Source of the DNA: Dialister histaminiformans
GTDB taxonomy: Bacteria > Bacillota > Negativicutes > Veillonellales > Dialisteraceae
DNA: 64,000 nt
Assembly (NCBI RefSeq): GCF_900103425.1
Contig: NZ_FMXA01000004.1
Coordinates: 1-64,000, forward strand
Direction of reading: 5' to 3'
In this document: positions 17,053 to 26,321 of the stretch, one piece after another
How positions within the stretch are numbered: position 1 is the first letter of the stretch
Layout: every line of letters begins with the position of its first letter
The notes under the pieces: model-generated
What the model saw: the letters and a program-made list of their open reading frames with translations, nothing else
What the model was told of the DNA's origin: nothing
Databases searched by the model: none
Position numbers and translations under genes: made by a program

Positions 17053-18402
17053 ATGGTTACTTTATTTGGAACCGATGGCGTCCGTGGTGTTGTTAATGCA
17101 ACCTTGCTTCCGGAGCTGGCATTTCAGCTGGGAAGAGCGGCTGGTGCTTATTTTAGCGGAGAGGCAGGAGTACATCGTTTTCTGGTAGGACGGGATACCC
17201 GTATCTCCGGCACTCTGATTGAAGCGGCACTGGCTTCCGGTCTCTGTGCGTCCGGAATTGATGTGGATATTGTGGGAGTTATTCCAACACCAGGGGTAGC
17301 CTATCTGACCCGGGTCAAGGGTTATGATGCCGGGGTAGTTATATCTGCTTCCCATAATCCGTTCCCGGACAATGGGATTAAGTTCTTTGACAGCCATGGG
17401 TTCAAACTTCCAGATGCGACCGAAGAAAAGATTGAAGAGCTTCTCAGGCACAGCGACGAAATACCAAGACCGACCGGAGAAAAAGTAGGGGTTATCCGCC
17501 ATGTACATGATCTGGCCGACATTTATCGCAACTATGTAAAGAGCACGGCAGGCACAACTTTGTCCGGTTTCCGCATTATAACGGATTCCGCCAATGGGGC
17601 AGCCAGTGACTATCTCCCGCAGATTCTTGAAGAACTGGGAGCGGAAGTCATTGCCACCCACAGAGAGCCAAATGGAGTGAACATCAATAATAACTGCGGT
17701 TCCACCCATATTGAAAGTCTGCAGGAACGCGTGCTTGCGGAAGGCGCAGACTGCGGTATTGCCAATGACGGGGATGCGGACAGATGTCTCTTTGTAGATG
17801 AAAGAGGACAGGTCCTGGATGGGGATCATCTCATGCTTATCAATTCCCTGCGTATGAAGAAGGAAGGCCGTCTGAACCATGATATGGTGGTAGGCACGGT
17901 TATGAGTAATCTGGGATTTGGCAAAGCGCTTAAGGAACACGGAATTAATACGGTTTCCACCAAGGTAGGGGACCGCTATGTACTGGAAGAAATGAGAAAG
18001 AACGGCTATTCCATCGGGGGAGAGCAGTCCGGTCACATTATTTTCCTGGATTACAATTCCACAGGGGATGGTCTGATTACGGCAGTACAGACACTGGTTA
18101 CGCTCAAGGAAAGCGGAAAGAAATTGTCTGAACTGCGTGACCTCATGACCACGTATCCGCAGATTCTGAAAAACGTAAAGGTTTACAGCAAGATTGGCTG
18201 GGAAGACAATGAGCTCATTCAGGCAGCCATTGAAGCTGGAAAACAGGAACTGGGAAGCGAAGGCCGCATCCTTGTCCGTGCCTCTGGAACCGAACCGCTG
18301 ATCCGTGTTATGGGGGAAGCCAGCTCCCTGGATATGTTGGAACGGATTATTAATGATATTGCGTCCGTCGTTCAGCAGGAACTGGGCATTGAAAATGAAT
18401 AA
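17053..18402 (+). CDS. glmM: phosphoglucosamine mutase
   Basis: 449 residues from the ATG at 17053, with GGGGAGG 7 bases upstream; the frame is open further back but the family begins LFGTDGVRG. It converts glucosamine-6-phosphate to glucosamine-1-phosphate for peptidoglycan precursors. Catalytic phosphoserine in SASHNPFPDNG (about residue 100), metal-binding DGDADRC, sugar-binding GGEQSGH and phosphate-binding RASGTEPLIRV are all present. Third gene of the cdaA-cdaR-glmM operon; the 90-bp gap after cdaR holds nothing clear. A terminator follows. Confidence 0.97.
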   Translation: MVTLFGTDGVRGVVNATLLPELAFQLGRAAGAYFSGEAGVHRFLVGRDTRISGTLIEAALASGLCASGIDVDIVGVIPTPGVAYLTRVKGYDAGVVISASHNPFPDNGIKFFDSHGFKLPDATEEKIEELLRHSDEIPRPTGEKVGVIRHVHDLADIYRNYVKSTAGTTLSGFRIITDSANGAASDYLPQILEELGAEVIATHREPNGVNINNNCGSTHIESLQERVLAEGADCGIANDGDADRCLFVDERGQVLDGDHLMLINSLRMKKEGRLNHDMVVGTVMSNLGFGKALKEHGINTVSTKVGDRYVLEEMRKNGYSIGGEQSGHIIFLDYNSTGDGLITAVQTLVTLKESGKKLSELRDLMTTYPQILKNVKVYSKIGWEDNELIQAAIEAGKQELGSEGRILVRASGTEPLIRVMGEASSLDMLERIINDIASVVQQELGIENE

Positions 18403-18408
18403 AATCAG

Positions 18409-18434
18409 AAAAACAGCCTGCGGGCTGTTTTTTG
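18409..18434 (+). terminator. intrinsic terminator after glmM
   Basis: AAAACAGCC pairs with GGCTGTTTTTT around a TGC loop; it closes the cdaA-cdaR-glmM operon. Confidence 0.88.
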
Positions 18435-18547
18435 ATGGGCGATTATATTTCTGAGGAACAGATTAAGGTGGAATAAAGTCCGCAATTCGAGTATGATAGG
18501 TTCAACATAAAAAGACTTATCAGTTATTTCTGAAAGAAGTAATCCCT

Positions 18548-19504
18548 ATGCGTCATACACTGGAAGAAACATTACATAATACAGGCATCATGGTGATTGA
18601 TGGGGCGATGTCCACAGCGCTGGAAGCCTTGGGCTGCAATCTGGCGGACTCTCTCTGGAGCGCCAAGATACTGGCGGAAGCTCCGGAAAAGATTAAACAG
18701 GTACACAGCGATTATTTTAAGGCTGGTGCTGACTGTGGAATCACGGCCAGCTATCAGGCCACCATTCCAGGATTTATGGCCAAAGGGGCAACCAGAGAGG
18801 AAGCGGAAGGATTCATACGCCGGGCAGTAGAGCTTTTTAAAGAAGCGCGCAGCGAGTGGTGGGAAGAAGAAGGCCGCGAATCTGGCAGGACATATCCTCT
18901 CTGCCTTGGAGCGGTGGGACCTTATGGCGCGTATCTGGCGGATGGTTCAGAATATCGCGGACATTATGGAATTACCCGGGACGAACTGGAAGCCTTCCAC
19001 CGTCCAAGAGTGGAAATCCTGTGGGGCGCCGGGGCGGATCTGATTCTTTTTGAAACCTGTCCATCTCTGGAAGAAGCTAAAGTGGAAGCAGGGATTGCGG
19101 AAGATATGGGAATTCCGTACTGGATCAGCTTCAGCTGTCAGGATGGTGGACATACCTGCGAAGGAACGCCGATTGAGGAATGTATGAAGGAATTTGAGCA
19201 GAGGGACAAGTATCCGAATCTGCAGATGGTGGGCATAAACTGCACGCATCCACAGTACATTACCGAACTGATCCGCCGTATGAAGAGTATAACCTCACTG
19301 CCGGTGGCTGTATATCCTAACAGCGGTGAAATATATGATCCGGTAACCAAGACCTGGCATGGGGATTTTGTCAGTGGCCGATATGAACAGTGGGCACTGG
19401 AATGGATGGAAGCCGGCGCGTCCGCGGTAGGGGGATGCTGCCGCACCGTGGCAAAGCATATTGAAGAAGTAAGCCATGCCCGTGAAAAATTTCTGAACAG
19501 ATAA
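18548..19504 (+). CDS. mmuM: homocysteine S-methyltransferase (MmuM type)
   Basis: 318 residues, typical for the cobalamin-independent MmuM group that methylates homocysteine with S-methylmethionine or SAM. The Zn2+ ligands are a Cys in VGINCTHP (about residue 231) and the pair in GGCCRT (near 297). The N-terminal barrel segment VIDGAMSTALEALG and the middle GAVGPYGAYLADGSEY also fit. GAAAGAAGT lies before the ATG. The amidase gene follows after 18 bp, so the two are probably co-transcribed. Confidence 0.92.
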   Translation: MRHTLEETLHNTGIMVIDGAMSTALEALGCNLADSLWSAKILAEAPEKIKQVHSDYFKAGADCGITASYQATIPGFMAKGATREEAEGFIRRAVELFKEARSEWWEEEGRESGRTYPLCLGAVGPYGAYLADGSEYRGHYGITRDELEAFHRPRVEILWGAGADLILFETCPSLEEAKVEAGIAEDMGIPYWISFSCQDGGHTCEGTPIEECMKEFEQRDKYPNLQMVGINCTHPQYITELIRRMKSITSLPVAVYPNSGEIYDPVTKTWHGDFVSGRYEQWALEWMEAGASAVGGCCRTVAKHIEEVSHAREKFLNR

Positions 19505-19522
19505 CGAAATGAGGTCCCGTGT

Positions 19523-20314
19523 ATGAAGAAAAAGGCGGCACTGTTGCAGATGAGACCGGAATGGGCCAGCCCGAAGGCAAACCGGAAACAGGTGGAACAG
19601 CTCGTTTCCCGGGCTATGGAAGAGGCGGAAGACATCCTGGTACTTCCGGAGCTCTGGGATACTGGATTCTTCCCTTCGGAAAATCTGGACAGTCTGGCTG
19701 ATGTGGACGGATGTAAGGCCAAAAATTTTCTGTCAGAAATGGCCAGACGCTATCGCGTGAATATCGTAGGCGGCTCCGTACTGGTAAAAGAAGGAAGCTG
19801 TTACTATAACCGGGCCTATGTGGTAAACCGGTCAGGACAGGTAACTGCTGAATATGACAAGGTACATGGATTTTCCCCGGCAGGGGAACAGAAGCTGTTT
19901 ACCGGAGGAAATCGTACGGTACATTTTCTTCTGGACGATATTCCATGCTCTATGGCCATCTGTTACGATATCCGCTTTCCGGAATTCATCCGCAGAGAAG
20001 CGCTGGAAGGGGCTAAACTGTTCTTTGTGCCTGCGGCATGGCCGCTCAGACGGATTGAACACTGGAAGATTTTAAACCAGGCCAGGGCCATTGAGAATGA
20101 AATGGTTGTCTTGGCGGTTAATCAGGCCGGGCTTGTGAACGGTACGATGTATGGCGGCGGTTCTATGGCGGTAACACCGCTGGGAAGCATGCGCTGTCTG
20201 CATGAGGAGGAAAATCAGATTCTCCGGGTGGAATTCGATATGAATGAGGTGGATAAGGCCAGACAGTCGATTCAGGTGTATCAGGACCGTCGGATAGATA
20301 TGGACAGACTCTGA
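19523..20314 (+). CDS. carbon-nitrogen hydrolase (omega-amidase-like)
   Basis: 263 residues of the nitrilase superfamily. The catalytic Glu-Lys-Cys triad is intact: E in LPELWDTGFF (about 42), K in YDKVHGFSP (about 113), C in AICYDIRFPE (about 148). The length and the motif AWPLRRIEHW are like YafV/MtnU omega-amidases, which hydrolyse 2-oxoglutaramate or alpha-ketosuccinamate left by glutamine transaminases in methionine salvage. Position directly behind a homocysteine methyltransferase supports a methionine-related role; the substrate is inferred. Confidence 0.85.
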   Translation: MKKKAALLQMRPEWASPKANRKQVEQLVSRAMEEAEDILVLPELWDTGFFPSENLDSLADVDGCKAKNFLSEMARRYRVNIVGGSVLVKEGSCYYNRAYVVNRSGQVTAEYDKVHGFSPAGEQKLFTGGNRTVHFLLDDIPCSMAICYDIRFPEFIRREALEGAKLFFVPAAWPLRRIEHWKILNQARAIENEMVVLAVNQAGLVNGTMYGGGSMAVTPLGSMRCLHEEENQILRVEFDMNEVDKARQSIQVYQDRRIDMDRL

Positions 20315-20322
20315 AGGCATAG

Positions 20323-20362
20323 AAAAAAGGACAGGAAAACATTTCGTTTTCCCGTCCTTTTC
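20323..20362. terminator. bidirectional terminator between amidase and aminopeptidase genes
   Basis: AAAAGGAC-GGAAAAC pairs with GTTTTCC-GTCCTTTT; flanking A's and T's make it usable by both convergent genes. Confidence 0.85.
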
Positions 20363-20383
20363 TGTATCTTGAACGGATGAAGT

Positions 20384-21676
20384 TTACATATGGTCGAAAA
20401 ATGCGGTGACAGCGTCTACCAGATAAGAGGTATCCTTGACGCCGCAGGTTTCATATGAAGAGTGCATAGCCAGCTGCGGAAGGCCGATGTCCACGGTGGG
20501 CATGGCGAGCCGTGTGTTGGAAATATGTCCCAGCGTAGAGCCGCCGGCCATATCGGAACGGTTGGTAAATACCTGAACCGGGATATGAATGGTCTGGCAG
20601 AGTCTGCGGAAACGGGCAGCAGTGAATCCATCGGTAGCATAGTGACGGTTGGCGTTGTACTTAATGACAATGCCGCCGTTTAATACCGGCTTATTCACCG
20701 GATCGGCCAGCTCCGGATGATTCGGATGTACGGCATGGGCATTATCGGCAGAAATCATAAAACCTCTGGCGGTAAGGGCCATAATCTTATCCATGGAATA
20801 TCCAAGGGCCTGGCCCAGGCGGAATACCGTATTTACCAGGAATGTGGAGCCGGCGCCTTCATTGGAGCCGCTTCCGATTTCCTCGTGGTTGAACAATACA
20901 TACATGCATATGTCCTTATCCTTCTTTGACATGGTGAACCCACGGAAGGAACCGAAGGCGCACTGCATATCATCCAGACGGGGAGAGGAAAGAAATTCAC
21001 CTTCTACGCCCCAGATGGTAGCGGGTACACGGCTATACAGGAACAGGTCATGTCCAAGAATGTCTTCTGCCTTTACTTTGGCGGCGCGGGCAATCATATC
21101 CATAAAGGAGGTGCCTGTGCTGGATGTGCCGTACAGAGGGAGAAGTTCCTTCTGTACATTCCAGACATGCCCTTTGTTTACGGTCTTATCCATATGGATG
21201 GCCGTGGATGGAATAACCAGTGTTGTGCCATCCATGGCAACAAGATGAGGAACGATGCGGCCATTGTCATTGACATAGACGCGGCCGGCCACGGAAAGCG
21301 GGCGGTCGAGCCATGACCCCATATTCATGCCGCCGTATCCTTCTACATTGAGACGGATATACGGGCCGTCCCGGAGTTCCGGATTTTCCTTAATCTGGAA
21401 TGTGGGAGAATCCGCGTGGGAAGCCACAATGCGGAATGACTGCGGTTCTTCTTCCGGAACGGTAAATGCAATCAGCGCAGCACCGTTTCTGGTTACCACA
21501 TAATGTCCGCCCTTTTCGATGGTCCATTCGTCTTCTTCACGAAGTTCGGTGAATTTGGAATAGGTCAGAGCGGCCTTCATGCTTCGTACGGTATGGTACG
21601 GAGACGGGCTCTTCGCGATAAAGTGAATTAAATCCTTTGAAATATCTTCAGGAGATGGTTTGTTTGTAATTTTCAT
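20384..21676 (-). CDS. apeB: M18-family aminopeptidase
   Basis: 430 residues, the usual size of the dodecameric M18 zinc aminopeptidases that remove (often acidic) N-terminal residues from peptides in the cytoplasm. Metal ligands and active-site residues are seen in VASHADSPTF, RLDDMQCAFG, FNHEEIGSGSNEGAG, SADNAHAVHPN and the C-terminal LAMHSSYE. The start (ATG at 21676) lies 2 bp after the stop of the upstream secreted-protein gene, so translation may be coupled. Confidence 0.92.
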   Translation of the reverse strand: MKITNKPSPEDISKDLIHFIAKSPSPYHTVRSMKAALTYSKFTELREEDEWTIEKGGHYVVTRNGAALIAFTVPEEEPQSFRIVASHADSPTFQIKENPELRDGPYIRLNVEGYGGMNMGSWLDRPLSVAGRVYVNDNGRIVPHLVAMDGTTLVIPSTAIHMDKTVNKGHVWNVQKELLPLYGTSSTGTSFMDMIARAAKVKAEDILGHDLFLYSRVPATIWGVEGEFLSSPRLDDMQCAFGSFRGFTMSKKDKDICMYVLFNHEEIGSGSNEGAGSTFLVNTVFRLGQALGYSMDKIMALTARGFMISADNAHAVHPNHPELADPVNKPVLNGGIVIKYNANRHYATDGFTAARFRRLCQTIHIPVQVFTNRSDMAGGSTLGHISNTRLAMPTVDIGLPQLAMHSSYETCGVKDTSYLVDAVTAFFDHM

Positions 21677-21678
21677 AA

Positions 21679-22071
21679 TTATTTCTTGTTGTGGCTGGTC
21701 TTTCTCTGATATACAGCTTCTGCCATAGCGGCACGATCCTTAATGACCTGGTTCGGGGAATTGATGGATTCCGGAGCGAAGTTGCTGGTGTAGTGCAGCT
21801 TCTTGGTTCTCTTTTCCATTTCCTTGACCTGAATGGTTCCCGCGGTTCTGTCATAAACGTAGGTATAGGTGCAGGTTCCATTGTCCGGCAGGGTTTCCAC
21901 CCCTACAAATTCAAGAACTTCATGGCCATCTTTTGTGGTCTTTACATGGGTCTGTTCCATATCGATGGTCATGGTGTCATTGTATTTCCAGAAAGTTTCT
22001 GCATGAGCAGTAATTCCGCCAGCTGTGGTCAGAGCTGCGGCAATGCCTAATGCAATCAGAAATTTTTTCAT
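21679..22071 (-). CDS. small secreted protein of unknown function
   Basis: 130 residues from the ATG at 22071 (GAGAGTGA upstream; an ATG 9 bases earlier is less well placed). Signal peptide about residues 1-24 ending TAHAET. The mature part is a short beta-type domain (TYTYVYDRTAGTIQV) with a basic C-terminus. Such small exported proteins recur in this window, but no family is recognised. It is the first gene of a two-gene minus-strand unit with the aminopeptidase. Confidence 0.7.
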   Translation of the reverse strand: MKKFLIALGIAAALTTAGGITAHAETFWKYNDTMTIDMEQTHVKTTKDGHEVLEFVGVETLPDNGTCTYTYVYDRTAGTIQVKEMEKRTKKLHYTSNFAPESINSPNQVIKDRAAMAEAVYQRKTSHNKK

Positions 22072-22233
22072 ATGATTCACTCTCTTTCTTAAATAGATAG
22101 GTTAAAATCCGGATGTTTTCATTATAACATAGAGTGTTATCTTTTTTTGTACATCCGGAAAGAAAGGAGAATTTAATGGCGGAAATTTTCCGCTGGTTAG
22201 TGATTTTTCATACACACCCACCCTGGCGTGTCG

Positions 22234-22242
22234 TGGTATAAT
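22234..22242 (+). promoter_or_regulatory. extended -10 promoter for the HAD-rapZ-yvcK-whiA run
   Basis: TGGTATAAT with the TGn extension lies 56 bp before the ATG at 22298. The -35 region is weak, as expected for extended -10 promoters. Confidence 0.55.
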
Positions 22243-22297
22243 GATTACACATGAAATTTATCATAATCTGTTGTTTATAAATACAAAGGGGAATCGT

Positions 22298-23107
22298 ATG
22301 CAGGCGGATATAAAACTTGTGGCCATTGATCTGGATGACACCCTGCTCAGGGATGATATTTCCATTTCTGACTATACAAAAGAAGTGCTGCAGAAGATCA
22401 AAGCGCAGGGAGTACGGATTGTCATTGCTACTGGGCGGATGTTTAAGGCGGCCCGTCCATGGGGGATGGTCCTTAACCTGGGGGATGTGCCCATGGTGGT
22501 CTATACCGGGTCGATGACGGCGCGTTGTGAGAGCGGCACCATCCTTAATGAGCATCTGATGAATCTGAATACAGCAAGACAGATACTGCAGACCGGAAGG
22601 GAACATGGCTGGTATATGCAGAGTTATATTGATGATGAACTGTATGTACCCTATCGGGATGACCGGACAGACAGTTATGAGAAGAACTGTGGGGTTACGG
22701 CGCATGTGCTCGGCGACGCGTTCTGGGTACCGGAAAAGGCGCCGCTAAAGGTACTTGTGTATGAAAACGATCCGGCGGTTATGGAAGAGGTCAGCCGTGT
22801 CATGATTGAAAAATATGGGGACAAGGCAGGATATGTCCGTTCCAGCCGGTATTTTTTTGAACTGAACAGCAAACAGGCTTCTAAAGGAGAAGCGCTGACT
22901 GAACTTTGCGCCCAGTGGGATATTCCGCTTCAGAACATAGCGGTTTTTGGCAATGCTCAGAATGACGTGTCCATGCTGAAACTTACCCCGTGGTCATTTG
23001 CGGTGGCAAACGCTGCGGAGTCCGCCAGACAGGCGGCACGATTTATAACCGCATCCAATAATCAAGATGGTGTAGCGAAAGCACTGGAAAAATATATATT
23101 GAAATAA
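22298..23107 (+). CDS. Cof-type HAD-superfamily phosphatase
   Basis: 269 residues from the ATG at 22298 (AAAGGGGA upstream). HAD motifs: nucleophile loop AIDLDDTLLRDD, the Thr in IVIATGRMF, the Lys in SKGEALTEL, and metal Asp in FGNAQNDVSML. The large cap between residues 85 and 190 marks the Cof/C2B subfamily, which dephosphorylates sugar phosphates or cofactor precursors such as FMN or PLP. The rapZ gene follows after 17 bp, so it probably heads that transcript. The substrate cannot be read. Confidence 0.88.
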   Translation: MQADIKLVAIDLDDTLLRDDISISDYTKEVLQKIKAQGVRIVIATGRMFKAARPWGMVLNLGDVPMVVYTGSMTARCESGTILNEHLMNLNTARQILQTGREHGWYMQSYIDDELYVPYRDDRTDSYEKNCGVTAHVLGDAFWVPEKAPLKVLVYENDPAVMEEVSRVMIEKYGDKAGYVRSSRYFFELNSKQASKGEALTELCAQWDIPLQNIAVFGNAQNDVSMLKLTPWSFAVANAAESARQAARFITASNNQDGVAKALEKYILK

Positions 23108-23124
23108 GATGCAGGAGGCAAAGA

Positions 23125-24027
23125 ATGGATAAAATGGATAATTTCCGCTTTGTGATTGTTACCGGTATGAGCGGAGCAGGGAAAACTACGCTGATGCAGT
23201 ATCTGGAAGATATCGGATACTATTGCGTGGATAATCTGCCGGCCATCCTTCTTTCGAAGTTTGCCGACCTCTGCTGGAACAGCACATCAAAAATACAGTA
23301 TGTGGCCGTAGGGACAGATACCCGGGGAGGCACGTTCTTTGATGCTCTCCCACAGGCCTTATATGAACTGGAACAGAGAGAAATACCGCATGAAGTGGTA
23401 TTTATGGAAGCGTCCAACGAAGCGCTGATCCGCCGGTACATGGAAACCAGAAAGACACATCCGCTGTCTCACGGCAACCGGATTCAGGACGGCATTGAGG
23501 AAGAACGCAAGATTCTGGCGGCTATCCGTACCCAGGCGGATATGATTATTGATACTACGGATATGAAGGCCAAAGACCTTCGCGGGGTAGTAATCAGCCG
23601 CTTCGGCATCCACAGAAATCATGATGAAATGGACATCACGGTCTTCTCCTTTGGATTTAAGTACGGGGTGCCTATTGACGCAGACATCGTATTGGATGTG
23701 CGTTTCCTTATCAACCCGTTCTACGTGCAGAAATATAAGCACTGGACAGGCCGGGTGAAGGAAGTCGCCGACTATATAGAAAAGGAACAGACCACAAAGG
23801 ATTTCCTGGTTCACCTCTATGATTTCATCGACTTTGTAGTCGATCAGTTCCAGCGTACAGGAAAACGGCAGCTTACCATTGCCATCGGCTGTACAGGCGG
23901 GATGCACCGCTCCGTGTTTGTGACAGAAAAGCTGGGCGCGCATCTGGCAGAAAAACACAGCCATGTCAATATTGAACACAGGGATATGCATCGCAATAAA
24001 GTAGAACATGATGCGGATGGTGAGTAA
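23125..24027 (+). CDS. rapZ: RNase adapter/nucleotide-binding protein RapZ (YvcJ)
   Basis: 300 residues. Walker A GMSGAGKTT near residue 13 and the C-terminal RapZ domain with FSFGFKYG, DVRFLINPFY and IGCTGGMHRSV. In E. coli RapZ controls glmS mRNA through the GlmZ RNA; in Firmicutes YvcJ binds GTP and has a less clear role. Forms the conserved rapZ-yvcK-whiA string with the next two genes (gaps of 2 bp and a 1-base overlap). Confidence 0.95.
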   Translation: MDKMDNFRFVIVTGMSGAGKTTLMQYLEDIGYYCVDNLPAILLSKFADLCWNSTSKIQYVAVGTDTRGGTFFDALPQALYELEQREIPHEVVFMEASNEALIRRYMETRKTHPLSHGNRIQDGIEEERKILAAIRTQADMIIDTTDMKAKDLRGVVISRFGIHRNHDEMDITVFSFGFKYGVPIDADIVLDVRFLINPFYVQKYKHWTGRVKEVADYIEKEQTTKDFLVHLYDFIDFVVDQFQRTGKRQLTIAIGCTGGMHRSVFVTEKLGAHLAEKHSHVNIEHRDMHRNKVEHDADGE

Positions 24028-24029
24028 CC

Positions 24030-25370
24030 ATGAAATGGTATGTACAATGGCTATATCCCGGACTGAAGATTAAGCGCTGGCTATTTCTCTTTTCCATTGG
24101 ACTGATGACTCTGGTATTCGGAGCGACTATGCTGATGAACTATCAGATTTTCGGCATTCTGGAAGAGGAAATATTTATGCTGGCCTATCAGATGACCGGA
24201 AACTACAGTTATACGGCCCTGGTCTTATTCGGCATATTCCTTTCCATCGCGGGCATACTGATGATGATGATTGGGGTGCGCAAACTGGTGAAACGTTTTA
24301 TTGCGCTGGTGGTGCCGGATGATCAGAACCGGGTATCCCGGCAGGTGCTGGGACGCATTGAACTGGCCAAGGGGCCGCATATTGTGGCCCTTGGGGGAGG
24401 ACATGGGCTGTCCATGCTTCTCCGAGGTTTGAAGAATAAGACATCCAACCTGACCGCCATCGTGACGGTGGCCGATGATGGAGGATCGTCGGGAAGACTC
24501 CGTGAAGAAATGGATATTATCGCGCCAGGCGATCTTCGTAACTGCCTGGTGGCGATGGCAGATAAGGAAAGTGTACTGGAACAGCTCTTCCAGTACCGGT
24601 TTGGAGGAAATGGCGAGCTGGCCGGCCACAGCCTGGGCAATCTGTTCCTCGCAGCGCTGATTAAGGAATTCGGAAATCCGGAAAACGCGCTGGAAGCGGC
24701 CAGCAAGGTCCTGAAGATTCGCGGCAAGGTTATTCCATCTACCACGGAAGAAGTGCGTCTGGTAGGAAAGATGTCCGATGGCAGCGTGGTAGAGGGCGAA
24801 TCAGAGATTGCCGCCTATCCGGCAGATATTGTCTCCCTCTCCACCATTCCTGAAAATCCTATTGCCGTAGGGGATGCGCTGGAAGCCATCAAACAGGCGG
24901 ATATGATTATTCTGGGGCCGGGCAGTCTGTATACGTCCATTATGCCGAATCTGCTGGTGCCGGAACTGCTTCAGGCAATCCGGGAAAGCAGCGCGCCCTG
25001 CATTTATATCTGCAATGTAATGACCCAGCCGGGAGAAACCACCGGCTATACCGTAGGTGATCATCTGGAAGCGTTGAAAAAGGTGACCGGGGACGGGGTC
25101 ATTGGCTATGTACTGGCCAATAAGCAGCCTGTCAGTGAAAAGATACGGGAACAATATGCCCGGGCAGGATCGTATCCGGTAAAGATAGATGAAGGTAAGG
25201 TGGAGAAGCTGGGGGCGTTTCTTATTACAGCTGATCTGCTGGGAGTGGAATCCGGGGCTGTCCATGACCAGAACATTCTGGCAGGAAAGCTTATGGCTAT
25301 TCAGAATCTGCTCCACGCGTCTATAAGCAGCGATAGCCTTAAGGCCTATCTGAAAGGAATCAGAGAATAA
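24030..25370 (+). CDS. yvcK: YvcK/GlmR-family regulator with N-terminal membrane helices
   Basis: 446 residues, longer than the roughly 320-residue Bacillus protein because of about 100 added N-terminal residues with two membrane helices (about 17-37 and 62-82). The core holds GGGHGLSMLLRGLK, TVADDGGSSGRLR, APGDLRNCL and LGPGSLYTSI, typical of the CofD-like fold. GlmR binds UDP-sugars and steers carbon to cell-wall synthesis. The membrane extension is seen directly. Start is 2 bp after rapZ. Confidence 0.93.
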   Translation: MKWYVQWLYPGLKIKRWLFLFSIGLMTLVFGATMLMNYQIFGILEEEIFMLAYQMTGNYSYTALVLFGIFLSIAGILMMMIGVRKLVKRFIALVVPDDQNRVSRQVLGRIELAKGPHIVALGGGHGLSMLLRGLKNKTSNLTAIVTVADDGGSSGRLREEMDIIAPGDLRNCLVAMADKESVLEQLFQYRFGGNGELAGHSLGNLFLAALIKEFGNPENALEAASKVLKIRGKVIPSTTEEVRLVGKMSDGSVVEGESEIAAYPADIVSLSTIPENPIAVGDALEAIKQADMIILGPGSLYTSIMPNLLVPELLQAIRESSAPCIYICNVMTQPGETTGYTVGDHLEALKKVTGDGVIGYVLANKQPVSEKIREQYARAGSYPVKIDEGKVEKLGAFLITADLLGVESGAVHDQNILAGKLMAIQNLLHASISSDSLKAYLKGIRE

Positions 25371-26308
25371 TGTCATTTACCGAAGATGTGAAGAATGAAC
25401 TGGCGCGAAAACACAGAGAAAGTCCGAAAGAAAGGGCAGCGGAACTGCTGGCCCTTCTGCGGATGAGCGGTTCTGTAATAACCGGTGCCGGTGGCAAATG
25501 GGGAATGGAGTTCTCCACGAGCAACAGTGCGGTGGCCAGAAGGGTGCTGATTTCGCTGAAGAAGGATTTCGGCCTGGCTCCTGCGGTCATGGTACGGCAG
25601 GGAAGACGGCTCAGAAAGAAAAATGTGTACACGCTGACCGTATTACCATTTGAAGGGGGAAGTCATTTCCTTGAAAAGATGGATATCTGGTCCATGGGGA
25701 AGATTCATGATTGCGAAAAGCTGACAACGACCGAGGAAAAACAGGCTTATCTGGCCGGTGCCTTTTTAGGCGGTGGAACAGTGAGCCGTCCGCAAAGTGA
25801 CTATCATCTGGAGATGGTGACCAGGTCGTCGGTATTTGCAGAAGAAATATGCAAAGTCATGCGGGTGCTCTCTCTGCATCCTAAAATGACGGACAGAAAA
25901 AATGACTATATTGTATATATAAAAGATGGCGATGAGGTGAGTGCCTTTCTGCAGATTACCGGAGCGTCCCAGTGCTATCTCGAATTTGAGAATGTCCGTG
26001 TAATGAAAGATATGCGCAACCGGGTAAACCGCCAGGTAAACTGTGAAACAGCAAATCTGCAGAAATCCGTGGACGCGGCACTTCGCCAGCTCAGGCAGGT
26101 GCACCTGGTTATGAAGTATATGGACCTCTCGGCATTGCCCCCAAAAGTCAGAGAGGCAGCAGAAAAAAGGCTGGAAAATCCTCATAAATCTCTGGGGGAA
26201 CTGGCGGAACTGCTGGGGATAAGTAAGTCGGGACTGGCCCACAGATTTCAGAAAATTTCCGCACTGGCCCGTGAGTTCGAGGCCAGAGAAAAAGAAGAAA
26301 GAAAATAA
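25370..26308 (+). CDS. whiA: WhiA homolog, DNA-binding protein
   Basis: 312 residues beginning SFTEDVKNELAR, the standard WhiA N-terminus. The N-terminal part is a degenerate LAGLIDADG endonuclease-like domain (AYLAGAFLGGGTVSRP), and the C-terminal part is a helix-turn-helix (SLGELAELLGISKSGLAHRF). WhiA influences cell division and sporulation genes in actinobacteria and division in Bacillus. The start ATG overlaps the yvcK stop by one base (AATG). Confidence 0.95.
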   Translation: MSFTEDVKNELARKHRESPKERAAELLALLRMSGSVITGAGGKWGMEFSTSNSAVARRVLISLKKDFGLAPAVMVRQGRRLRKKNVYTLTVLPFEGGSHFLEKMDIWSMGKIHDCEKLTTTEEKQAYLAGAFLGGGTVSRPQSDYHLEMVTRSSVFAEEICKVMRVLSLHPKMTDRKNDYIVYIKDGDEVSAFLQITGASQCYLEFENVRVMKDMRNRVNRQVNCETANLQKSVDAALRQLRQVHLVMKYMDLSALPPKVREAAEKRLENPHKSLGELAELLGISKSGLAHRFQKISALAREFEAREKEERK

Positions 26309-26321
26309 GGAGACGGTTATT

